Positions 34,641 to 40,986 of a DNA stretch of 64,000 nucleotides are shown here, in pieces. The position numbers and the translations under genes were made by a program. A model generated the notes under the pieces. That model did not search any database and was not told the origin of the DNA. It was given only the letters and a program-made list of their open reading frames with translations. This DNA is from JAFECT01 sp036501825 (lineage in GTDB: Bacteria > Pseudomonadota > Alphaproteobacteria > Caulobacterales > Caulobacteraceae). The DNA is taken from contig DASXZP010000034.1 of NCBI GenBank assembly GCA_036501825.1, forward strand, positions 62,001-126,000. Direction: 5' to 3'. The first letter of the stretch is position 1; every line of letters starts with the position of its first letter.

Positions 34641-34770
34641 TCCGCTCATCCCGGCGAATGCCGGGACCCAGATCATAAAGCGCAAACGCGAAGCGTTATC
34701 CGCGTCCACGCCAATCACTGCGCTTCGGAGCCATATGATCTGGGTCCCGGCATTCGCCGGGATGAGCGGA
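34641..34770. repeat. Large perfect inverted repeat (36-bp arms) between convergent genes
   Basis: Arms 34641-34676 and 34735-34770 are perfect reverse complements over 36 bp. Each contains a nested smaller palindrome CCCGGCGAATGCCGGG and the word GACCCAGATCAT. It fills the gap between the GT41 gene (stop 34630) and folA (stop 34782). CCGGCGAATGCCGGGACCCA-type repeats are familiar to me from other alphaproteobacterial genomes. The sequence is unrelated to the CACGAA-word elements but it occupies the same type of site. Confidence 0.93.
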
Positions 34771-34781
34771 GGGGGTGGGGG

Positions 34782-35291
34782 TTATCGGCGTTCTAAAACG
34801 CGGAACACGAACGCGTGGTCGTCGTTCTCGCCGGCGGGGTGTTCGTCGCGACGCACCTCGCGCCATTCGCTTTCGTTGATTGCGGGAAAGCGTGCGTCCC
34901 CATCGGGTGACGCGTCCACCTCGGTGAGGTAGAGGCGCTTGGTTTTCGGGAGCGCTAGGTCGAACAGCGCTTCGCCGCCGATGACGCAGACTTCTTCGGC
35001 GCCGTCTTCCTCCGCCTGCTCGCGTGCAATGCCGAGGGCTTCGCTGAAGTTTTCGCAGACGATGGCGCCCTGGGCTTCGAAGGTCAGGTCGCGCGAGAGG
35101 ACCAGGTTCATGCGGCCGGGCAGGGGCTTTTTCGGGAGCGAGTCCCAGGTCCTGCGGCCCATCAGGATGGGTTTGCCCATGGTCGAGGCCTTGAACAGCG
35201 CCATGTCGGATTTCAGCCGCCACGGCAGGCCGCCGGCGTGACCGATCACGCCGTTCTTCGCACGCGCGACGACGATGGCCAGCGGGATCAG
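34782..35291 (-). CDS. folA: Dihydrofolate reductase, probable CTG start
   Basis: Reduces dihydrofolate with NADPH, regenerating the cofactor spent by ThyA. The 169-residue protein has VVARAKNGVIGHAGGLPWRL, the MGRRTWDSLP region and the CVIGGEALFDLAL NADPH loop. No ATG, GTG or TTG exists at the family N-terminus. CTG at 35291 gives MIPLAIVVARA, overlaps the thyA stop as CTGA, and has GGAGG seven bases upstream. The next in-frame GTG would delete the first strand. thyA-folA is a classical pair and is clearly coupled here. Confidence 0.92.
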   Translation of the reverse strand: MIPLAIVVARAKNGVIGHAGGLPWRLKSDMALFKASTMGKPILMGRRTWDSLPKKPLPGRMNLVLSRDLTFEAQGAIVCENFSEALGIAREQAEEDGAEEVCVIGGEALFDLALPKTKRLYLTEVDASPDGDARFPAINESEWREVRRDEHPAGENDDHAFVFRVLERR

Positions 35292-36130
35292 ACCGCGACC
35301 TCCGCCTTGATGTGCGGGTGCGGGTCGTAACCTTCGAGGGTGAAGTCCTCGTAGTCGAAGGCGAACAGGTCGGTCTTCGGTGCGATGCGCATGGCCGGGA
35401 ACGGCCGCGGGTCGCGCGATACCTGCAGGCGCGCCTGGTCGAGGTGGTTCACGTAGAGGTGCGCGTCGCCGAACGTGTGCACGAACTCGCCGGGCATCAG
35501 GCCCGTGACCTGCGCCACCATCATGGTCAAGAGCGCATAGCTCGCGATGTTGAACGGCACGCCCAGGAAGACGTCGGCGGAGCGCTGATAGAGCTGGCAC
35601 GACAGCCGGCCCTCGGCGACGAAGAACTGGAACAGGCAGTGGCAGGGCGGTGGCGCCATGTCGTCGACGTCGGCTGGGTTCCAGGCGGTGACGATGTGGC
35701 GGCGGCTGGAGGGGTTCTTGCGGATGCCCTCGACGAGCTTGCTGATCTGATCAATCGAGCGGCCATCCGGCTTCGCCCACGAGCGCCATTGCTTGCCGTA
35801 GACGGGGCCGAGCTCGCCGTCGGCGCCCGCCCACTCGTCCCAGATGTGAACCCCGCGCTCCTGCAGCCAGCGCACATTGGTGTCGCCGCGCAGGAACCAG
35901 AGCAGTTCATAGATGATCGACTTCAGGTGCAGCTTCTTGGTGGTGAGCAGCGGAAAGCCGGCCTGCAGGTCGAAGCGGATCTGCCGCCCGAACACGCCGA
36001 GCGTCCCCGTGCCGGTGCGATCCTCGCGGCGCACGCCGTGCTCGAGAATGTCGGCGAGCAGGCCCAGGTACTGCTGTTCCGGATGGTCGAGCGTGGCCGG
36101 GGACCGGGGCGGGACGGCGTGGAGGGTCAT
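35288..36130 (-). CDS. thyA: Thymidylate synthase
   Basis: Methylates dUMP to dTMP with methylene-tetrahydrofolate, producing the dihydrofolate used by FolA. The 280-residue protein has DRTGTGTLGVFG, the active-site cysteine in PPCHCLFQFF, the QRSADVFLGVPFNIASYALL signature and HLYVNHLDQ. ATG 36130 is the family start, though the frame is open further upstream. It lies 25 bp after the FkbH-like gene on the same strand and overlaps folA. Confidence 0.97.
   Translation of the reverse strand: MTLHAVPPRSPATLDHPEQQYLGLLADILEHGVRREDRTGTGTLGVFGRQIRFDLQAGFPLLTTKKLHLKSIIYELLWFLRGDTNVRWLQERGVHIWDEWAGADGELGPVYGKQWRSWAKPDGRSIDQISKLVEGIRKNPSSRRHIVTAWNPADVDDMAPPPCHCLFQFFVAEGRLSCQLYQRSADVFLGVPFNIASYALLTMMVAQVTGLMPGEFVHTFGDAHLYVNHLDQARLQVSRDPRPFPAMRIAPKTDLFAFDYEDFTLEGYDPHPHIKAEVAV
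35299..35303 (-). promoter_or_regulatory. Ribosome binding site deciding the folA start
   Basis: GGAGG on the minus strand inside the last codons of thyA, exactly seven bases from the CTG at 35291. Its ideal spacing is the main support for initiation at CTG. Confidence 0.7.
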
Positions 36131-36155
36131 GGGGCGGAGCTTACCGCCCGGCGCG

Positions 36156-38267
36156 TCAGCCTGCGAGCGCGGACCTGTGGATATTTTCCAGAGCCCGGCG
36201 CCAGACGCCGTCGCCGCCCAGGGCGAAACCGTTGTCACGGTAGAGGTTGCGGACCGGCAGGTTGCGCGGGGTCTCGGTGATTCGCCCGATGGCCTCGCCG
36301 TGGCGGGTTCCGATGTCGGCCAACACGTGCGCGACGAATCGGGCGTCGACCTTCAGGCCCAGCACGCGGCAGCTCAGCGCAAAGCCGGTGATCTCGGCGC
36401 CCTCGACGAGGGCTGCGCCGACCAGGCCGTGGTCGCCGAAGCGGTCCTTCACCCACATCGCATGCACGCCGCTGTCGACGCCGGCGGCCAGGGCTTCGAG
36501 ACGCGCGAGCGAGGGTTTGATTCCGGTGGTGTTGCACTGGGTGGTGCGCTGGAACAGCTCTTCGATGCGGCCGAGCGGTGCGCCCGGCGCCAAACGCAAG
36601 ATCTCGGTCTCGACGTTCAGCGAGGCGAGGAAGGCGGCCTCGTCGCCGTGGGCGACACGCGCGCGATCGCGGCCGAGTTGGGCCTTCACGGTTTCGGTGC
36701 GCTTGCTGGATTCGTCGGTGAGGCGCGGGACCATCAGGCGCGGATCGCTGAGCAGGCGCCGTCGCAGGGCAAACAGATCCTCGCCCCAGACCTCGACCTC
36801 GGGCAGGGCTTGGCGCACGCGTTCGCGCTCGACCGGGTGGTCGTCGATGAACAGGAAGGCGTCGAGCGCAAAGCCCAGCTCGTCGGCGATGGAGCGGATG
36901 TTTTCCGCCTTGTCGTCCCAGTTCACCCGCCAGGTGGCGAAGTCGTCCGGCGTCAGCAAGCGTTCGCGCGGATAGTGCTCATCGTAGCGCCAGAGGTCGC
37001 GCACCACGGACTCGTCGTTCTTGCTGACGCAAGCCAGCAGCACGCCGCGCGCCTTCAGGCTCTTCAGCGCCTCGTGCAGGCCGAACCAGAGACCGACATA
37101 GGAGAAGGGTCCGCTGACGTCGGGCGCCCAGGCGAAGGGGCTGCCGGTTTCGGCGAGCACGCCGGGCCACAGCGTGCCGTCGAGATCGACGATGACGCAC
37201 TTCTTGCGCCCGGTTCCGGTCACCGCTGTCAGCACGTCGATGTGCGCGCGGGCGCTGACCGCCTCGCGGCCATAGGGATCGCCGCCGACGCTGGCGGCCA
37301 GCGGGGCGGTGTCGGGGAACAGGCCGTGGGTTGCGGCCTTCTCGGCCTCGGCGCGCTGCAGCATCCAGCCGGGCGAGCCGAAGTGGGTGTAGCCGGTCTG
37401 GCCGTCGTCGAGCAGGCGTTCGGCGCCGGCGCCCGCGAGCGTCGCGGCCATGTCGACCACGTGCACGTCCGCGTAGGTTTCGACGATCTCGGCGAGACCC
37501 AGGTTGGCGAGGCGGAAGCGGTTGCGGTGGCCGAACAGGCCGCGATCAGCGAGGCCCAGCGGCTGCACCGTCGGCTCGGGCAGGTTGTCGATGAGGATCG
37601 GGGCGGCGGTGCGTTGGCGCAGACCCTCGATGATCGCGCGCGCCTGGGCGAGGAAGAGCGCAAAGGGCGGCTGTTCGTTCGAGGTGTCGAAGGGCTCGGC
37701 GATGGCGTGGCGCGCGCGCAGCGCGCCGACCAGGACCGCGTCGTGGCTGTGCTCGGCCACGAAGTCGAGATCGTCGGGGAAGGTGGCGGCGACGCGCAGA
37801 TCGATGCCGCGGGCGCGGGCTTCGCGGCGCAGGAAATCCGATTCCATATGCACGTCGCAGTCCCCGAACAGGACGATGTCGAGGCGCGCCTTTGCCCGGG
37901 CCAGGTCCGCTTCGCTGAGCGCCGCGCCCGCGGCCCAGTAGCTTTCGCCGCCTTCCTTGGCCTCGCGGCGGAACCGTTCGAGCAGTTCGGCGGGATCGCG
38001 CCCGTGATGGGCGCCCAGTTCATTCGAGATCTCGGCCAGCTCCGCCTCGACGGACTTCTCGGTCAGGATGCCGCGCTCACGCAGGGCCGCGAAGGCCGGC
38101 GGTCCGTCATCATCATCGGCCAATTCGCGCGGGGCTTCGAAGAAGCCGATCATCTGCGCCAGCTCGCGGTCGACCACCATGCGCAGGTGCGAAAGCGCGT
38201 GGATGACCAGCACGCGGTCGGCGCCGACGGGGACCAGGTGAACGAAGCTCGACAGACGCAGGATCAT
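36156..38267 (-). CDS. FkbH-like HAD-IIIC family protein
   Basis: A 703-residue multidomain protein. Residues about 130-340 resemble an SGNH/GDSL-like region (DIVLFGDCDVHMESDF, LIDNLPEP). Residues about 355-500 are a HAD-IIIC phosphatase domain with CVIVDLDGTLWPG, VSKNDES and FIDDHPVER. The last 180 residues look like the GNAT-type acyltransferase part of FkbH proteins (RTTQCNTTGIKPSLARLEAL). FkbH proteins load glyceryl or other acyl groups onto carriers or sugars. Placed between thyA and the flagellins, it may decorate a glycan, but that is inference. A terminator separates it from flagellin. Confidence 0.85.
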   Translation of the reverse strand: MILRLSSFVHLVPVGADRVLVIHALSHLRMVVDRELAQMIGFFEAPRELADDDDGPPAFAALRERGILTEKSVEAELAEISNELGAHHGRDPAELLERFRREAKEGGESYWAAGAALSEADLARAKARLDIVLFGDCDVHMESDFLRREARARGIDLRVAATFPDDLDFVAEHSHDAVLVGALRARHAIAEPFDTSNEQPPFALFLAQARAIIEGLRQRTAAPILIDNLPEPTVQPLGLADRGLFGHRNRFRLANLGLAEIVETYADVHVVDMAATLAGAGAERLLDDGQTGYTHFGSPGWMLQRAEAEKAATHGLFPDTAPLAASVGGDPYGREAVSARAHIDVLTAVTGTGRKKCVIVDLDGTLWPGVLAETGSPFAWAPDVSGPFSYVGLWFGLHEALKSLKARGVLLACVSKNDESVVRDLWRYDEHYPRERLLTPDDFATWRVNWDDKAENIRSIADELGFALDAFLFIDDHPVERERVRQALPEVEVWGEDLFALRRRLLSDPRLMVPRLTDESSKRTETVKAQLGRDRARVAHGDEAAFLASLNVETEILRLAPGAPLGRIEELFQRTTQCNTTGIKPSLARLEALAAGVDSGVHAMWVKDRFGDHGLVGAALVEGAEITGFALSCRVLGLKVDARFVAHVLADIGTRHGEAIGRITETPRNLPVRNLYRDNGFALGGDGVWRRALENIHRSALAG

Positions 38268-38297
38268 CGGAACGCCCCTTCTGGGCTGAAACGAAAA

Positions 38298-38329
38298 AGG
38301 CCGCCCCCAAGGGGTCTTGGGAGCGGCCT
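38298..38329 (-). terminator. Intrinsic terminator of the flagellin cluster
   Basis: A 14-bp stem with one mismatch (38298-38311 with 38316-38329) is followed on the minus strand by TTTTTCGTTT. It lies 20 bp past the stop of the proximal flagellin gene and ends the flagellin transcript. Confidence 0.92.
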
Positions 38330-38349
38330 GAAAAACCTAAAGAGCGCGA

Positions 38350-39186
38350 TTAGCTGCTCTTGAACAGCGACAGGATCACGTCCGGCGTCTGGTTGGCGAT
38401 CGACAGGGACTGGGCGCCCAGCTGCTGCTGCACCTGCAGGGCCTGCAGGCTCGCGCTCTCCTTGGCCATGTCGGCGTCGACCAGGTTGCCGATGCCGGTC
38501 TGCAGCACGTCGGTGAGCTTGGACGCGAAGGTGTTCTGCGCCTGGATCTCGTTCGCCTGGGAGCCCAGGTTGCCGAGCGACTCGTTGACGTTGGTGATTG
38601 AGGTGTTCACCGCCGCAAGCATGGCGGTCGCGTCGGTAACAGTCAGAATGTCGCTGCTGGACGGGATGGTCACGATGCCCTGGCCCAGGGACATGTTCTG
38701 GACCGACAGCGTGATCACCGAGGTCCCGTCGGTGTTGGCCAGGAACTGGATGTTGTTGGTCAGCGACCCGTCCAGGATGTTGGCCCCGTCGAAGTCGGCG
38801 TTGTTGGCGGTGTTGGTGATCTGCTGCAGCAGCGACTGGAAATCGTTGTTGAGCAGGGTGCGGGAATTGGCGTCCTGGGACGGGTCCATGGCCGAGACGA
38901 TCTTGGCCTTGAGCTGGTTCAACAGGTCCGAGATCGAGGTCCCCGCGGTCATCGCCACGTCAGCGATGGAGGTCGCCCGGTTGAGGCTCGAGGACACCGC
39001 GCCCATGGCCGAGACGTCGGCCCGCTGCCCCTGGGCGATGGCCCAGACGGAGGCGTTGTCCTGGGCGGTGTTGACCGCCAGGCCCGTCGATATCTCGTTC
39101 TGGGCCATGTTCAGGTTGTTCTGGGTCGAGTTCAGGTTCTCGAGCGCGATCATTGCGGCGGAATTGGTGTTCACGCTGATCGTCAT
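38350..39186 (-). CDS. Flagellin (proximal copy)
   Basis: Filament subunit of 278 residues, the short alphaproteobacterial form. The N-terminal D0/D1 region (SVNTNSAAMIALENLNSTQN, NEISTGLAVNTAQDNASVWA) and the C-terminal D1/D0 region (GIGNLVDADMAKESASLQAL, QQQLGAQSLSIANQTPDVIL) are both complete. The middle is only about 100 residues and rich in Ser/Thr. About 45% of positions look shared with the second flagellin, and the central parts differ most. It is last in the order flagellin, FlaG, flagellin on the minus strand, with its own 204-bp upstream gap. Confidence 0.96.
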   Translation of the reverse strand: MTISVNTNSAAMIALENLNSTQNNLNMAQNEISTGLAVNTAQDNASVWAIAQGQRADVSAMGAVSSSLNRATSIADVAMTAGTSISDLLNQLKAKIVSAMDPSQDANSRTLLNNDFQSLLQQITNTANNADFDGANILDGSLTNNIQFLANTDGTSVITLSVQNMSLGQGIVTIPSSSDILTVTDATAMLAAVNTSITNVNESLGNLGSQANEIQAQNTFASKLTDVLQTGIGNLVDADMAKESASLQALQVQQQLGAQSLSIANQTPDVILSLFKSS

Positions 39187-39250
39187 GGGTCGCCTCCGGC
39201 GGGACTCGGTTTTCCGACGGGGGCGATGCTGGGGCCGGGAAGGTGATTTT

Positions 39251-39258
39251 ATGGTTAA
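39251..39258 (-). promoter_or_regulatory. CtrA-like half site upstream of proximal flagellin
   Basis: TTAACCAT on the minus strand, 65 bp ahead of the flagellin start. It matches the CtrA half-site known from Caulobacter; no second TTAA at the seven-base spacing is present. No canonical GG-N10-GC sigma-54 site was found in this gap. Confidence 0.35.
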
Positions 39259-39390
39259 CGCCGCGGAAACGCCTTTTGCCGCGCGGGAAGCCCTGCGCGG
39301 CGGTTCGGTCCAAATCCCTGACAGTGGCGGCCGGTCTGGGTCGGCCTAGAAGACTTTGCTTGGCCTCTTTCTGACGAAAGACGGCCTAGG

Positions 39391-39687
39391 TCACACTTGG
39401 GTCTTGAGCACCGACCCGGCCTTGTAGGACGGGTCCTCCATGAGTTTCAGAAGCTCCTCACGGGGGAACTGGCTCACGACCTTGCCGGTCGTCCGATCGA
39501 TGGTCTTGTAGACGTAGGTCCTTGCGGCTGCGTCTTCCTCGATCACGAATCGGTAGTCGGCCGGATCCGGCGCGGTGTCGGTCGGCGGTGTGACGGTCTC
39601 CTGTGGTGGCGGGTCGGCGACCTGCTGCTTCGGCGACTGGTTGAGCGACAGGGCGACCGACGCGATCTTGTCGACGTTGGCGGCCAT
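39391..39687 (-). CDS. flaG: FlaG-like flagellar protein
   Basis: A 98-residue protein with a loose N-terminus (VALSLNQSPKQQVADPPPQE) and a compact FlaG domain (YRFVIEEDAAARTYVYKTID, RTTGKVVSQFPREELLKLM). FlaG proteins influence filament length; the mechanism is not settled. It lies between two flagellin genes on the same strand, which fits. No clear ribosome site precedes ATG 39687; instead an 8-bp GC hairpin sits immediately upstream. Confidence 0.88.
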   Translation of the reverse strand: MAANVDKIASVALSLNQSPKQQVADPPPQETVTPPTDTAPDPADYRFVIEEDAAARTYVYKTIDRTTGKVVSQFPREELLKLMEDPSYKAGSVLKTQV

Positions 39688-39695
39688 CTCATTGC

Positions 39696-39717
39696 GCGCC
39701 GGCGATTACGCCGGCGC
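39696..39717 (-). repeat. GC hairpin at the flaG translation start
   Basis: A perfect 8-bp stem GCGCCGGC/GCCGGCGC (39696-39703 with 39710-39717) starts nine bases upstream of the flaG ATG, where the ribosome site would be. A second hairpin (39740-39748/39757-39765, perfect 9 bp) lies just after the distal flagellin stop and lacks a T tract. Together they could attenuate readthrough from flagellin into flaG. Confidence 0.6.
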
Positions 39718-39777
39718 CTCCCGGGTTGATCTGGAGATCGGAGGCGGACCTTGCGATCCGCCTCCAGGTTCCCCGGA

Positions 39778-40620
39778 TTAGGCGACGTTCCGGAACAGGC
39801 TGAGCAGGGTCGACGTCGACGAGTTCGCGATCGAAAGCGCCTGCACGCCCAGTTGCTGCTTGGTCTGCAGCGCCTGGAGTTGAGCGCTCGCTTGCGCGAG
39901 GTCGGCGTCGACGAGGTTGCCGATGCCCGTGTTCAGCGTGTCCTGCAGCTTGCCCGTGAAGGTGAGCTGGGTCTGCAGGGCGTTGGCGCCGGTACCGAGG
40001 TTGGCAAGAGCGGCCGACACGCTGTTGATCGCGGTGTCGAGGGTCCCGACCATGCCCGTAGCCAGGGTCACGGTGCCGATCGTCGACGTGGCGGCGATGC
40101 CCGTCATGTTGGCGCCGCCGAGCGACAGGTCTTCAGCGAGAACCGTGATCGTCGACGTGCCCTTGGCGTTGGCCAGGGCGTTGTAGTTCTTGGCGCCCGA
40201 CGAGATCAGGTTGGTGCCGTTGAAGTCGGCGTTGGAGACCACCTGGGTGATCTGGTTGCGCAGCGACTGGAAGTCGCTGTTCAGCGCGGCCCGGCTGGTG
40301 GTGTCCAGCGAAGTGTCGGACGCGGCGAGCGCCTTCTGCTTCATCTGGGTCAGCAGATCGGAAACCGTCTGGCCCGCGGTCATCGCCACGTCGGCCGCGG
40401 AAATGCCGCGGTTCAGCGAGTCGTTGACGGCGTCGAGCGAGGCGACCTGCGCCCGCTGCGATTGGGCGATAGCCCAGGTCGCGCCATCGTCCTGAGGGCT
40501 CGCGACCTTGAGGCCGGTCGAGATCTCGTTCTGGATGGAGTTGATCTGGGTGTTGGTGCTGTTGAGGTTTTGCAGCGCGATCATGGCGCCGGCATTTGTA
40601 TTGACGCTGTTCAGCGACAT
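39778..40620 (-). CDS. Flagellin (distal copy)
   Basis: Filament subunit of 280 residues. It has the conserved N-terminal (SLNSVNTNAGAMIALQNLNS, IQNEISTGLKVASPQDDGAT) and C-terminal (GIGNLVDADLAQASAQLQAL, LGVQALSIANSSTSTLLSLF) parts. ATG 40620 is used; the frame is open to 40734 but the extra part is not flagellin-like and overlaps the promoter. A sigma-54 promoter at 40693-40708 gives a 60-base leader. First gene of the flagellin-FlaG-flagellin group. Confidence 0.96.
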   Translation of the reverse strand: MSLNSVNTNAGAMIALQNLNSTNTQINSIQNEISTGLKVASPQDDGATWAIAQSQRAQVASLDAVNDSLNRGISAADVAMTAGQTVSDLLTQMKQKALAASDTSLDTTSRAALNSDFQSLRNQITQVVSNADFNGTNLISSGAKNYNALANAKGTSTITVLAEDLSLGGANMTGIAATSTIGTVTLATGMVGTLDTAINSVSAALANLGTGANALQTQLTFTGKLQDTLNTGIGNLVDADLAQASAQLQALQTKQQLGVQALSIANSSTSTLLSLFRNVA

Positions 40621-40986
40621 TACACAGTTCCTTATTCCGGATGTCCGGGCGCCGTTTTGGCGTCCGGGGGCATTTTGCCCATCGTCGGAACAAGCAAGCC
40701 GGGGGCCAGAATTGCCCACCCCGGAAAATGACATTATCTCTTTGAATTATATGCGGTACTTTTGCTTTACCATGCCCCGGCGCCGGGCAATTTATGCCGG
40801 GTGATCCAAGCGTGCGGCAATTCCTGCCGGGCGAGCCCTGCCAAGTCTGCCGGGCGCCGCGCCCTGTCGCAACGTGTGAAAACGCGGCTTCCTCGCGCGC
40901 GCGTACGTGAGGCGCGCTCACGCGCGGTTTAACGGTTCGTAAGCGCTCGGGCGCCAACGTGGCTCCGAAGCTTCGAAAGCCGAGCC
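40621..40986. promoter_or_regulatory. Flagellin/flaEY intergenic control region with three operator-like repeats
   Basis: This 366-bp divergent gap holds no gene. From the flagellin side it contains the sigma-54 promoter, an A/T-rich stretch (about 40729-40770, suited to a bend), and three similar 19-base units at 40783-40801, 40813-40831 and 40836-40854. The first two are imperfect palindromes (GGCAATTTATGCCGGG, GGCAATTCCTGCCGGG); all end TGCCGGG. Their spacing (30 and 23 bp) and their place 75-160 bp from the promoter fit enhancer sites for an activator such as FlbD. A flaEY promoter should lie at the other end but I cannot identify it. Confidence 0.65.
40693..40708 (-). promoter_or_regulatory. 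Sigma-54 promoter of distal flagellin
   Basis: The minus strand reads TGGCCCCCGGCTTGCT: GG (-24) and GC (-12) exactly ten bases apart with the favoured TGG and TTGCT contexts. Transcription would start near 40682. Late Caulobacter flagellins use sigma-54, so position and family expectation agree. Confidence 0.8.

Noticed and set aside
40921..40940. CtrA full site upstream of flaEY (TTAACGG...)
   Set aside because: Only one TTAA is present; the second half at seven-base spacing reads TAAG and fits poorly.
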